Positions 26,095-34,811 are shown, counted from the first letter of the stretch. The stretch is 64,000 nt of DNA from Mesorhizobium sp. M2D.F.Ca.ET.226.01.1.1 (GCF_004022705.2 NZ_RZOY02000012.1:123208-187207); one strand, 5' to 3'. The notes: generated by a model from the sequence alone, not told the origin. A program made the numbers and translations.

Positions 26095-27918
26095 TCAGGC
26101 GTTGCCGAACGCCGCCGCCCCATGGTCGGCGCGGCCGACCAGTTGCCGGAACCCGGCAAACAGCTCGCGGCCGAAGCCGAACTCGTTGCCGATGAGGTCG
26201 GCGTCGGCCGTGCGGCGCAACGCGAATTCCGTTCCCGGCACCAGCACTTCCAGCGTGCCGGCATCCGCATCGAGCCGGATGACGTCGCCGTCATGGATCC
26301 TGGCGATCGGTCCGTCTTCGACCGCTTCCGGCGTCACATGGATCGCCGCCGGCACCTTGCCGGAAGCGCCCGACATGCGCCCGTCGGTCACCAGCGCGAC
26401 GCGCTGGCCGCGATCCTGCAGGATGCCGAGCACGGTGGTCAGCTTGTGCAGCTCCGGCATGCCGTTGGCCTTCGGGCCCTGGAACCGGATGACGGCGATG
26501 AAATCGCCGGTAAGCTGGCCAGCCTTGAAGGCGTCGTTCAACGCCTGCTGGCTGTCGAACACCTTTGCCGGCGCCTCGATGACGCGCCGCTCTGGCTTCA
26601 CCGCTGAGGTCTTGATCACCGCGTGGCCGAGATTGCCGCCCAGCACTTTCAGGCCGCCCGTCGGCTGGAACGCTTTGCTGACCGGCGCAAGCACCTTCTC
26701 GTCGCCGCTCGTGAGCGGTGCGGCCTCGCGCACCACGCCGCCGTCGTCGCCGAGTCTCGCCTCGACCGCATAGGGCCGCAGGCCTTCGCCCCACACTGTC
26801 TGCACATCCTCATGCAGCAGGCCTTCGTCGAGCAATTCGCGGATCAGGAAACCGAGCCCGCCGGCGGCGTGGAAATGGTTCACGTCGGCAAGTCCGTTCG
26901 GATAGACGCGGGCGAGCAGCGGCACGGCTTCCGACAGGTCGGAAATATCCTGCCAGGTCAGCGCGATGCCGCCGGCGGCTGCCATCGCGATCAGGTGGAT
27001 CGTATGGTTGGTCGAGCCGCCCGTGGCGTGGAGACCGACCACGCCATTGACGATGGAGCGCTCGTCGATCATGCGCCCGACCGGCGTATAGGCATTGCCG
27101 AGCGCGGTGATCGCCAGCGCCCGCTTCGCCGCTTCCCTGGTCAGCGCGTCGCGCAGCGGCGTGCCCGGATTGACGAAGGAAGCGCCGGGCGTGTGCAGGC
27201 CCATGATCTCCATCAGCATCTGGTTGGAATTGGCGGTGCCGTAGAAGGTGCAGGTACCCGGCCCGTGATAGGATTTGGACTCCGCCTCCAGCAATTCGGC
27301 CCGACCGACCTTGCCTTCGGCGTAAAGCTGACGGACCTTTGCCTTCTCATCGTTCGCCAGGCCCGTCGTCATTGGCCCCGCCGGGATGAAGACGGCCGGC
27401 AGGTGGCCGAAGGTGAGCGCTCCGATCACCAGCCCTGGCACGATCTTGTCGCAGACACCGAGGAACACGGCCGCGTCGAACATGTTGTGCGACAGGCCGA
27501 TAGCCGCCGCCATGGCGATCACGTCGCGCGAGAACAGCGACAGCTCCATGCCGGGCTGGCCCTGGGTGACACCGTCGCACATGGCCGGCACGCCACCGGC
27601 GACTTGAGCGATGCCGCCGGCCTCCCGCGCCGCTTCCTTGATCAGCGCCGGGAAGGTCTCGAAGGGCTGATGCGCCGACAGCATGTCGTTGTAGGAGGTG
27701 ATGATGCCGAGGTTCGGCACCCCGTCGCCGCCAAGGGCGATCTTTTCCGACGGGCTGCACACGGCAAAGCCGTGGGCGAGATTGCCGCAGCCCAGCACCG
27801 CGCGGTTGGCGGTGTGGCTGGAGGCCTCCGCGATGCGGCCGAGATAGGCTTCGCGGCCGGCTTTCGAACGTTGGCGGATGCGTTCCGTGATGGCTTCGAT
27901 GTCGCGTCTGGCTGTCAT
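26095..27918 (-). CDS. edd: 6-phosphogluconate dehydratase (Entner-Doudoroff)
   Basis: The product has 607 residues; E. coli Edd has 603. It converts 6-phosphogluconate to KDPG. IlvD/Edd family features include the three cysteines likely to hold the [4Fe-4S] cluster (LGCGNLAHG, MCDGVTQGQPGM and LGVCDKIVPG), GGSTNHTIHLIAMA and GRMSGASGKVPAAIH. AGGA lies 7 nt before the ATG at 27918. It is the last gene of the zwf-pgl-edd operon, 59 nt after pgl. The KDPG aldolase gene is not in the window. Confidence 0.95.
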   Translation of the reverse strand: MTARRDIEAITERIRQRSKAGREAYLGRIAEASSHTANRAVLGCGNLAHGFAVCSPSEKIALGGDGVPNLGIITSYNDMLSAHQPFETFPALIKEAAREAGGIAQVAGGVPAMCDGVTQGQPGMELSLFSRDVIAMAAAIGLSHNMFDAAVFLGVCDKIVPGLVIGALTFGHLPAVFIPAGPMTTGLANDEKAKVRQLYAEGKVGRAELLEAESKSYHGPGTCTFYGTANSNQMLMEIMGLHTPGASFVNPGTPLRDALTREAAKRALAITALGNAYTPVGRMIDERSIVNGVVGLHATGGSTNHTIHLIAMAAAGGIALTWQDISDLSEAVPLLARVYPNGLADVNHFHAAGGLGFLIRELLDEGLLHEDVQTVWGEGLRPYAVEARLGDDGGVVREAAPLTSGDEKVLAPVSKAFQPTGGLKVLGGNLGHAVIKTSAVKPERRVIEAPAKVFDSQQALNDAFKAGQLTGDFIAVIRFQGPKANGMPELHKLTTVLGILQDRGQRVALVTDGRMSGASGKVPAAIHVTPEAVEDGPIARIHDGDVIRLDADAGTLEVLVPGTEFALRRTADADLIGNEFGFGRELFAGFRQLVGRADHGAAAFGNA

Positions 27919-27977
27919 GGTCCGTCCTTTCGAGCCCGGCGACATCCTCCCAGCGCCGTCGGGCCGTCTTGTTTCAA

Positions 27978-28694
27978 TCAGGGTGCCCAGAACACCTCTA
28001 TTGGTTTCGGCGCCGCCTCGATCACTCTGCGGATGGGCTTTTTCACGCCTGGCCCCATCGCGCCGTTAAAGGCGGTGCGCTTGTCTTCGCCTTCGATGTG
28101 CAGCGCAACGAAGCCGGCGGCGACGATGCGCGCCATCGACAGTGTGAGCCGCGGCTCGCCGCCGCTCGCCGCATGCACCGGCAGAACGATCCGCTGCGAG
28201 GCCGGATCGAGCAATTCCTCAAGGTTGCCGGCATCCGGAAAGAACGAGGCCGTATGGCCGTCGCCGCCCATGCCGAGGATCACCACGTCCAGCGGCCAGG
28301 GCAGCGACCGCAGCGCTTCGCTGTCCGTTGCCGCCGCGTCCTCGATGCTTGCGGCCTCGTGGTAGAGCGGCACGAAACGCGCCGCCGCCGCCTTGTTCTG
28401 CAACAGGTTGGCAGCCACCAGCCCAGCATTCGAGCGCGGCGAGGACGGCGGCACGAAGCGCTCGTCGACCAGCGTCACGACAACCCTGTCCCAGGCGATC
28501 GGGATCGCGGAGAGTGCTGCAAAGAATTTCGCCGGCGTCGTGCCGCCGGAGACCGCAAGCAGGGCAGTGCCGCGTTGCGCGATCGCATTGGTCAGCAGGG
28601 CGGCGACATGGTCGGTCAGGGCCGCCGCCAGTTGCGGGCGGTCGGCAAAGCCGTTCCAGTTGAAACGCGGCTCGCTCAATTGCTCTCGTGCCAT
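27978..28694 (-). CDS. pgl: 6-phosphogluconolactonase
   Basis: The product has 238 residues, the DevB/SOL type. It hydrolyses 6-phosphogluconolactone. Family motifs: LLAVSGGTTPAKFFAALS, VTLVDERFVPPSSPRSN and the signature VILGMGGDGHTASFFP. The start overlaps the end of zwf by 19 nt, so translation is coupled within the operon. Confidence 0.95.
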   Translation of the reverse strand: MAREQLSEPRFNWNGFADRPQLAAALTDHVAALLTNAIAQRGTALLAVSGGTTPAKFFAALSAIPIAWDRVVVTLVDERFVPPSSPRSNAGLVAANLLQNKAAAARFVPLYHEAASIEDAAATDSEALRSLPWPLDVVILGMGGDGHTASFFPDAGNLEELLDPASQRIVLPVHAASGGEPRLTLSMARIVAAGFVALHIEGEDKRTAFNGAMGPGVKKPIRRVIEAAPKPIEVFWAP

Positions 28695-30145
28695 GTCCGT
28701 CCGTCACGTTCGATGAGCGCGATGGAAGCCGACGGCCCCCATGTTCCGGCCGTGTAGCCCTGAGCTTCCTGCTTGGCGCTTTCCCAGGAATTCTGGATCG
28801 GGTCGATCCATTTCCACGCCGCCTCGACTTCGTCGCGGCGCATGAACAGCGTCTGGTTGCCGCGCACCACATCCATGATCAGCCGCTCATAGGCGTCCGG
28901 CGCGCGTCCGTCGAAGGATTGCGCGAAGCTCATGTCGAGCGAGATCTGGCGGAGCCGCATGCCGCCCGGTCCCGGATCCTTGATCATGATGTACTGCTTG
29001 ACGCCTTCGTCCGGCTGCAGTCGGATCACCAGCTGGTTGGCGAAGATCGGCCCGGCGCTTTCGTCGAAGATCGAAAAGGGGATCGGCTTGAACTCGATGA
29101 CGATCTCCGAAACCCGGCTTGCCAGCCGTTTGCCGGTCCTGAGATAGAACGGAACGCCGGCCCAGCGCCAATTGCCGATTTCGGCCCTGATGGCCACGAA
29201 GGTCTCGGTGGTGCTGTCCTTGCCGAGTTCCTCGACATAGCCCTTAACCGGGCCGCCCGCCGAGGCGCCGGCGCGATACTGGCCGCGCACCGTGTGCTTG
29301 GGCGCCTCGTTGCCATTGATGCGCTTCAGCGCCCTGAGCACCTTCAGCTTCTCGTCGCGAACGGCGTCGGCGTCCATCGAGGACGGCGTCTCCATGGCGA
29401 CCAGGCAAAGCAGCTGCAGCATGTGGTTCTGCACCATGTCGCGCAGCGCGCCGGCCTTGTCGTAATAGGTGACACGGTCTTCGAGGCCGACGGTCTCGGC
29501 GACCGTGATCTGCACATGGTCGATATGCGCCGAATTCCACAACGGCTGATAGAGCGCGTTGGCGAAGCGCAGCGCCATCAGGTTCTGCACCGTCTCCTTG
29601 CCGAGATAATGGTCGATGCGGAAGATCTGGCCTTCGTCAAAATCATCGCCAACTGCATCGTTGAGCGCCCGTGCCGAAGCGAGGTCGCGGCCGATCGGCT
29701 TTTCCAGCACAATGCGCGAGTTCGGCGTGATCAGCTTATGTTGCTTGAGCTGGTGCGAGATGTCGCCGAACAGCGCCGGCGCCACCGCGAGGTAGAAGGC
29801 GCGGACACGGTCGCTGTCGCCGATCGCCTTCTTGAGCTTGTCGAAGCCGGCGCCGGTGGTCGCATCCGCCGAAACATAGGAGAGGCGGGCGAGGAACGTG
29901 TCGAGTTCCTTGGGGTCGATGTCGGCCGGCTTGACATGGTGCGATATTGCCTGATTGGCGAAGGCCTGGAACTCGGCGTCGGTCATCTTTGCGCGCGACG
30001 TCCCGATGATGCGCGTCGGTTCGGAGAACTGATGGTCGCGCTGGCGATAATAGAGCGACGGCAGGAGCTTGCGTTCCGACAGGTCGCCGGTGCCGCCGAA
30101 GATGATGAAGTCGAAGGGATCGACAGGGATGATCTGGCTGGTCAT
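28676..30145 (-). CDS. zwf: Glucose-6-phosphate 1-dehydrogenase
   Basis: The product has 489 residues, the usual length. It feeds glucose-6-phosphate into the Entner-Doudoroff and pentose-phosphate routes. The nucleotide fold is FIIFGGTGDLSERKLLPSLY, and the active-site signature IFRIDHYLGKE is intact. It is the first gene of the operon. The ATG at 30145 precedes the conserved N-terminus; the open frame upstream to 30265 is not family-like. The promoter should lie in the AT-rich part of 30146-30250. Confidence 0.96.
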   Translation of the reverse strand: MTSQIIPVDPFDFIIFGGTGDLSERKLLPSLYYRQRDHQFSEPTRIIGTSRAKMTDAEFQAFANQAISHHVKPADIDPKELDTFLARLSYVSADATTGAGFDKLKKAIGDSDRVRAFYLAVAPALFGDISHQLKQHKLITPNSRIVLEKPIGRDLASARALNDAVGDDFDEGQIFRIDHYLGKETVQNLMALRFANALYQPLWNSAHIDHVQITVAETVGLEDRVTYYDKAGALRDMVQNHMLQLLCLVAMETPSSMDADAVRDEKLKVLRALKRINGNEAPKHTVRGQYRAGASAGGPVKGYVEELGKDSTTETFVAIRAEIGNWRWAGVPFYLRTGKRLASRVSEIVIEFKPIPFSIFDESAGPIFANQLVIRLQPDEGVKQYIMIKDPGPGGMRLRQISLDMSFAQSFDGRAPDAYERLIMDVVRGNQTLFMRRDEVEAAWKWIDPIQNSWESAKQEAQGYTAGTWGPSASIALIERDGRTWHESN

Positions 30146-30453
30146 GGTCAGTCCGATTTGATGCCGGTTGGCGGCAGCGTGGTTGGTATATTCTAATCGA
30201 TTTAAATTTTCCAGTGCCATGGTGTCACATGTAAGGACCAATCGCTTGCGCTTGCATCGGCCCACATGTTTCCCGACACTCGCGCCGCCGGCAGGCTTGT
30301 CGGCAAGCCATGGCTTCCGGCGGCGTTCGCACCTGCACCATAGAACGCGAATGTGACGAAAGCTAAGGGAGATATTGTCGGGCGTGGCGTGGGCGGACGA
30401 CAGGTGGAAAAAGTCACGTCAAAAACTGCGGAAATTCAATGAACGGGAAAACC
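30146..30453. promoter_or_regulatory. Divergent region between zwf and an SDR gene
   Basis: The segment is AT-rich close to zwf (around 30185-30215, attctaatcgatttaaattt), a reasonable place for the zwf promoter and a sugar-responsive operator. No gene is seen. I cannot assign a specific repressor site. Confidence 0.4.
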
Positions 30454-31200
30454 ATGCGTCTGGAAAACAAGGTCGCCGTCATCACTGGTGCCGCGTCGGG
30501 CTTCGGCGCGGGTATGGCGAAACGCTTTGCCGAAGAGGGCGCGCGCGTGGTCGTCGCCGATCTCAACGCCAAGGGCGCCGAGCGGGTGGCCGAAGAGATC
30601 GGCGCCAATGCGATCTGGACCCAGACCGATGTTTCGCTACGCTCCGAATTCGACGAAATGATCTATGCCGCCAAGAGCGCCTTCGGCCGCATCGACATTA
30701 TGGTCAACAATGCGGGCTTCACTCACCGCAACGGCGATATGCTCGGCGTCGACGAGGAAACCTTCGACCTGATCACCGCTGTCAATATGAAGGCGATCTA
30801 TCACGCGGCTCTCGCCGTCGTGCCGATCATGGACCGGCAGGGTGGCGGCGTCATCCTGACCACGGCCTCGACGGCCGGGCTCAGGCCGCGCCCTGGCCTG
30901 ACCTGGTACAATGCCTCCAAGGGCTGGGCGATCACCGCCACCAAGTCGATGGCCGTGGAGCTGGCGCCGAAGAACATTCGCGTCAACTGCCTGTGCCCGG
31001 TCGCCGGCGAGACCGGCATGCTGGAAAAATTCATGGGCGCCGACACGCCGGAGATCCGCGAGAAATTCCGCGCCTCGATCCCGCTCGGCCGGCTCTCGAC
31101 ACCGCTCGATATCGCCAATGCGGCACTGTGGCTGGCCTCGGATGAAGCCGCCTTCATCACCGGCGTGGCGCTGGAGGTCGATGGCGGCCGCTGCATCTAG
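30454..31200 (+). CDS. Short-chain dehydrogenase/reductase
   Basis: The product has 248 residues, classical SDR. The cofactor motif is AVITGAASGFGAGMA, then MVNNAGFTHRNGD. The catalytic Ser is in TTASTAGLRPR and the YxxxK in TWYNASKGWAITATK. The C-terminus ITGVALEVDGGRCI is normal. An Asp after the second strand (VVVADLNAKG) suggests NAD preference. Substrate unknown. An ATG at 30439 is an alternative start, five codons earlier. Confidence 0.85.
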   Translation: MRLENKVAVITGAASGFGAGMAKRFAEEGARVVVADLNAKGAERVAEEIGANAIWTQTDVSLRSEFDEMIYAAKSAFGRIDIMVNNAGFTHRNGDMLGVDEETFDLITAVNMKAIYHAALAVVPIMDRQGGGVILTTASTAGLRPRPGLTWYNASKGWAITATKSMAVELAPKNIRVNCLCPVAGETGMLEKFMGADTPEIREKFRASIPLGRLSTPLDIANAALWLASDEAAFITGVALEVDGGRCI

Positions 31201-31208
31201 TCGATCAC

Positions 31209-31762
31209 GTGCTGCTTGAGTTTGACTTGACGATCCGCCGAAAGGCACAACGGTGCCTGGGGCAGCGCCTCAAGATCTACCGGGCGAGGCGCGCAAGGGC
31301 TCGGAGCAAGGCCACCTTCATCGGCGTAACCGGCAGCTCAGGAAAGTCGACCGCAGCGAGCCTGCTCGGGCATCGAACGCAAAATATGCGCGCGCCGCGC
31401 GAGATTGCCGACCAGGTGATCTATGTCGGGGAGCATGCCCATCGCTCGAAAGCCAGCCAGGCCGATCGCGACAGCGGCCGGTTCGTCGAACTGCGCACGC
31501 CGAAGAGGTTTCAGATCATCTCAGGCGCACGGCGGCACCCGGCGAACTCATCCTTCTCAAGAGTTCTTCCAGTCTTCACCTGGAACGTTTGGCGCTTGCC
31601 TAGGCACATGATGTCAAATGCTGGATCCCCGCCTGCGGGAAGAAGGAAGGCTGCCAGGATTGCGGCCTTTTCGAAGTGCTGTTCGAGGAGCATCGGGAGT
31701 TCGTCAAGAAGCGCAGGAATGATCGCCGGCGGCAGCGCCTGCGTCGCCTCTTCGGCGGCTGA
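31209..31762 (+). pseudogene. Mur-ligase-family pseudogene (internal deletion, frameshift, stop)
   Basis: From a GTG at 31209 the frame encodes a Mur-ligase start with an intact P-loop (FIGVTGSSGKSTAASLLG). It jumps directly to what looks like the C-terminal region (MRAPREIADQVIYVGEHAH, SKASQADRDSGRFVELRTPK), so several hundred central residues are missing. Near 31503 the frame shifts and continues two frames on as EEVSDHLRRTAAPGELILLK then LHLERLALA. A TAG follows at 31601-31603. The frame then resumes with a Cys-rich tail (CWIPACGKKEGCQDCGLF) to a TGA at 31760-31762. Three separate lesions mark it as dead. Confidence 0.8.
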
Positions 31763-31803
31763 CGCCATCGCGGTTCGGCCGCGGCGCTGCCGGCACAACG
31801 GCC

Positions 31804-32703
31804 TCACGCACCGGTCTTGACGTAGCTTTTGTAGACCCAGCCGTGCTTGCCGTTGTAGACGATCTCGCACCATTGCTTGCAGCTCATCACCTGCACCGAC
31901 GCCTTGGCCGGCACCGTGGTGATTGCGGCGGCGCCTTTCTTCGGGCCGGAACGCATGGTGACGGACCTCAAAACGCGTCCATTGGCCGCGGCGCTGACTT
32001 TTTGAGCTTTCGGCTGGGGCTGAGCCGCGTCGTCGGTCGCTTCCGGCGTGGCATCGGGTACCTGCGCCTTGGCTTCGGGAATTGCGGCGGTTTGGGCGCT
32101 GTCCATCTTGTCGCCCGGCTTCTTCTCCGCTGTCGGCGTCTCGCTCGCCGGAGCGGGTGCGGCAACCTGTGACAGCGCGTCGGAAGCGTCGTTCTCGGCG
32201 GCGGGCTCGGCGAAGGCCGTATCGGTTGATCGCGCGGCGCTCGTATCGGCGGCGTGGTTGGACGGAGCTGGCTGTTCCTCGGTCTGAGCCGGCGGCGTCT
32301 TGGCTTCGGCAGGCGTCCAGCGCGGGCTGCTCGACGACAGCGCCGGAATGCTGGCTACGCGGGCCGCCGTCGTCGGCGTAACGGCATCCGCCTTGCGCGC
32401 GGCCTGCGGTGCGGCTGCTGCGACGCTGACCGCGGCGGCGGCCGGAGCGATCTTCGTCGTCTTCACCGGAATCGTCGGAACGGTCTGTTCGGCGCTTGCC
32501 GCGGCCACTTGCCGGCCACTGCCCGGAATGCACAGCCACAACGCCACCGCGGCCACGCCGAGCAGCGCTGCGGTGCCGACCGCTGCAATGACCAGATGCG
32601 CGTTCGACTGCACCTTCTGCCAGAAGGATGGCCGAACACTATAGCCGAACTGCATTGTAAAGCGCTGCCGTTCCGGCATGCCGAAACTGAAGGGCTCGTT
32701 CAC
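31804..32703 (-). CDS. Membrane-anchored SH3 domain protein
   Basis: The product has 299 residues. Cytoplasmic N-terminus, one membrane helix at about 35-57 (LVIAAVGTAALLGVAAVALWL), and a long Ala/Pro/Thr-rich linker (about 65-230). A C-terminal bacterial SH3 domain includes VTMRSGPKKGAAAITTVPA, CKQWCEIVYNGKHGWVYKSYV. Two Cys near its end may form a disulfide in the periplasm. Such proteins often bind peptidoglycan or partner enzymes. Function not known. Confidence 0.78.
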   Translation of the reverse strand: MNEPFSFGMPERQRFTMQFGYSVRPSFWQKVQSNAHLVIAAVGTAALLGVAAVALWLCIPGSGRQVAAASAEQTVPTIPVKTTKIAPAAAAVSVAAAAPQAARKADAVTPTTAARVASIPALSSSSPRWTPAEAKTPPAQTEEQPAPSNHAADTSAARSTDTAFAEPAAENDASDALSQVAAPAPASETPTAEKKPGDKMDSAQTAAIPEAKAQVPDATPEATDDAAQPQPKAQKVSAAANGRVLRSVTMRSGPKKGAAAITTVPAKASVQVMSCKQWCEIVYNGKHGWVYKSYVKTGA

Positions 32704-32961
32704 TCAAACCACCTCCAACAAGCGGGCCGACGTTCTTTCGATCATTGCCATAAGGATTGGCCTTGATCGGCATCGGTCCCGAAATCACTGCGGACAGGTC
32801 CGCCAAATCCCCGGATTTTCGCCCATGATGGCATCTTTTACTGCTGATTATGGCATGAGTGAGCCAATTTGCGAAATTCTGCGCGTTCGTTAAGGCTTCA
32901 ATAACCTGCCGCATGAAAGCCGCCCAGGCCGAATCGATGGCTTCGGCTCGAGCGGCCGGTT

Positions 32962-34248
32962 TCAGATCCGGTCGCGTAGCGCGAACCAGTTGAGCGCGAG
33001 AAACAACAGCGGCGCGCGGAACCGGCGGCCGCCCGGGAAGCCCGGGATCTTGAGGTCCTCGATCAGTTTCAGGCGGTCGCGATTGCCGGCAACGGTCTCG
33101 GCGTAGAGCTTGCCGAAGAAATTCGACAGCATGACGCCGTGCCCGGAATAGCCGCCGATCGAAATCACTTTCGGCATCACCTCGCGCACGAACGGCTTTC
33201 TTGGCACCGTGATGCCGACATAGCCGCCCCAGCCGTGCGTGATTTCGACATCCTTCAGCGCCGGATAGAGTTCGGCGATCTGCTTGCGGATGTGGATATG
33301 GATGTCCTTCGGATCGTTGACGGCATAGACCTCGCGTCCGCCGAACAGGAGACGGCCATCCTTCGACTTGCGGAAATAGCGCACCACGAAACGGGAATCG
33401 TCGACCGACTCGTCGCCGGGCAGAACTTTCGAGTCTGGGCCCAGCGGCACGGTCGCGCCGATGAACGAGCCGATCGGCATGATGTGGGCCGCGCTCACTG
33501 GTTCCAGATTGCCGCCATAGGCGTTGACCGCGATCAGGCATTTGTCGGCGGTGATTGTGCCCCTGGGCGTCGTGACCTTCACCTTGCCACCGCTGGAAAT
33601 GATGCCGGTGGACGGGGTCTGCTCGAAGAGATGCGCGCCGGCCGCCGCTGCGACTTTCGCCGTGCCGATCACCAGCTTCAGCGGATGGATATGCCCGGTC
33701 CCGGTGTCGCGCGCGCCGCCGAAATAGCGCGTCGAGCCGAGCCGCTCCGCCGTCTCCGCAGCGTCCATGAAGCTGACATGCGGATAACCGAAGCGGCTCG
33801 CCATGAGCTCGGCATGGCGCTTGTAGTCGTCGACATAGCGCCGCTTGTGCGCAACCGAAAGCTGTCCCGGCATATAGTCGATCTCGATGTCGTTGGCGGC
33901 GGCGAAGCCGAACAGATGCGCCTTGGCCTCTTCCGCCATGTCGAACAGTGCCTTGGCGCGGGAAAGGCCATACTCGGCTTCCAGATCTTCCGCCCAGGCG
34001 CGCTGCCCGGTGCCGAGCTGGCCCCCATTGCGCCCCGACGCGCCGTCGCCGAAACGATAGGCCTCGATCAGCACGACATTCGCGCCCGCCTTCGCGAGAT
34101 GCGCGGCCGCCGACAAGCCAGTGAAACCGCCGCCGACGATGACGACATCTGCGGCGCGGTCACCTTCGAGCGCCGGATATTCCGGCCGAGGGCCGGCCGT
34201 ATCCTCGTACCACGAGCGGCCGGGGGAAATGGGGGATTGGTAGGGCAT
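32962..34248 (-). CDS. puuB: FAD-dependent oxidoreductase, gamma-glutamylputrescine oxidase-like
   Basis: The product has 428 residues of the DAO/OrdL/PuuB type. The FAD-binding motif VVIVGGGFTGLSAAAHLA is at about residue 36. GDGASGRNGGQLGTGQRAW is the family's flavin-contact segment. The C-terminal FAD motif is ISIGGYSGHGVMLSNFFGK. It would oxidise gamma-glutamylputrescine or another glutamylated amine. The gene for the matching ligase is upstream on the same strand, but the S23 repeat cassette now separates the two. The cassette's 16-copy array ends 12 nt before this ATG. Symbol given by similarity. Confidence 0.78.
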   Translation of the reverse strand: MPYQSPISPGRSWYEDTAGPRPEYPALEGDRAADVVIVGGGFTGLSAAAHLAKAGANVVLIEAYRFGDGASGRNGGQLGTGQRAWAEDLEAEYGLSRAKALFDMAEEAKAHLFGFAAANDIEIDYMPGQLSVAHKRRYVDDYKRHAELMASRFGYPHVSFMDAAETAERLGSTRYFGGARDTGTGHIHPLKLVIGTAKVAAAAGAHLFEQTPSTGIISSGGKVKVTTPRGTITADKCLIAVNAYGGNLEPVSAAHIMPIGSFIGATVPLGPDSKVLPGDESVDDSRFVVRYFRKSKDGRLLFGGREVYAVNDPKDIHIHIRKQIAELYPALKDVEITHGWGGYVGITVPRKPFVREVMPKVISIGGYSGHGVMLSNFFGKLYAETVAGNRDRLKLIEDLKIPGFPGGRRFRAPLLFLALNWFALRDRI

Positions 34249-34259
34249 GACGCTCGTCG

Positions 34260-34387
34260 GGGGAGTAGGGGAGTAGGGGAGTAGGGGAGTAGGGGAGTAG
34301 GGGAGTAGGGGAGTAGGGGAGTAGGGGAGTAGGGGAGTAGGGGAGTAGGGGAGTAGGGGAGTAGGGGAGTAGGGGAGTAGGGGAGTA
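34260..34387 (+). repeat. Perfect tandem array, 16 x GGGGAGTA
   Basis: The 8-bp unit repeats without error sixteen times (128 bp). It is bounded by an extra g on the left and by ggg-ata on the right. There are no spacers, so it is not a CRISPR. Runs of four G separated by four bases could form stacked G-quadruplexes on the + strand. On the - strand it sits immediately upstream of the puuB-like gene and downstream of the S23-type gene. Confidence 0.95.
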
Positions 34388-34394
34388 GGGATAG

Positions 34395-34763
34395 CTAGTC
34401 GGCTGCTAATTTTCGAATCAAAAGTCGAAGAAGCTTTCCCACACTTTCGGTGCTGGCCAGCAATGACGCCGTCGTCTGCTGTGACGCGATACCGGTGCGT
34501 TCAGCGATCAAAAACTGTGTTTCTAATTCCTTCAGCGATCCTTGGGCGATGCGGAGAAACTGCTGATAGGAACCCCGAATCTCTCTTCCATAACCCTCGG
34601 CTATATTTGATGGCACCGAAGCCGCGGAGCGACGCACTTGGCTGGTCAGTCCATAGAGTTCTTCCTTGGGCCAGGATTTTGTCGGGTTGTAAACCGAAAC
34701 CGCCAAATCCATCGCTTGCTGCCAGACCACTAAATCCTTGTAGGAGCCTGTCTTTTCGGCCAC
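34395..34763 (-). CDS. Four-helix-bundle protein (S23/23S rRNA intervening-sequence type)
   Basis: The product has 122 residues. YKDLVVWQQAMDLAVSVY at the N-terminus, then LTSQVRRSAASVPSNIAEGYGR, a helix with SYQQFLRIAQGSLKELETQ and a last helix ending LLRLLIRKL are hallmarks of the TIGR02436 four-helix-bundle family (S23/IVP/Avd-like). The family is positively charged and thought to bind nucleic acid, but its role is unsettled. A GTG start at 34763 lies just after the five-copy array, whose - strand reads GGGGAGTAGGACGG and so supplies the ribosome site. No rRNA gene is near, so this is not a classical rRNA intervening sequence. Confidence 0.88.
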   Translation of the reverse strand: MAEKTGSYKDLVVWQQAMDLAVSVYNPTKSWPKEELYGLTSQVRRSAASVPSNIAEGYGREIRGSYQQFLRIAQGSLKELETQFLIAERTGIASQQTTASLLASTESVGKLLRLLIRKLAAD

Positions 34764-34769
34764 CCGTCC

Positions 34770-34811
34770 TACTCCCCTACTCCCCTACTCCCCTACTCCC
34801 CTACTCCCCTA
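34770..34811 (-). repeat. Inverted tandem array, 5 x GGGGAGTA (plus partial)
   Basis: Five perfect TACTCCCC units on the + strand (34770-34809) are the reverse complement of the 16-copy array. The partial end ta at 34810-34811 contributes to the stop codon of the glutamine synthetase-like gene. The G-rich strand is the - strand, the coding strand of the adjacent S23-type gene. Confidence 0.93.

Larger units (their letters stand above)
34259..34811. mobile_element. Candidate cassette: S23-type gene flanked by inverted GGGGAGTA arrays
   Basis: About 553 bp inserted between two genes that look like an original pair (puuA-like and puuB-like). It consists of sixteen GGGGAGTA units, a single small gene on the - strand, and five TACTCCCC units, which are the same 8-mer inverted. 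The outer edges touch the flanking genes directly. The cassette has no transposase. I infer mobility from the intact, compact and bracketed layout; this is not shown. Confidence 0.4.

Noticed and set aside
34260..34387. A CRISPR array.
   Set aside because: Units are 8 bp, contiguous and identical, with no spacers and no cas genes.
34395..34763. A 23S rRNA intervening sequence.
   Set aside because: The protein family matches, but no rRNA sequence flanks it; both neighbours are protein genes.
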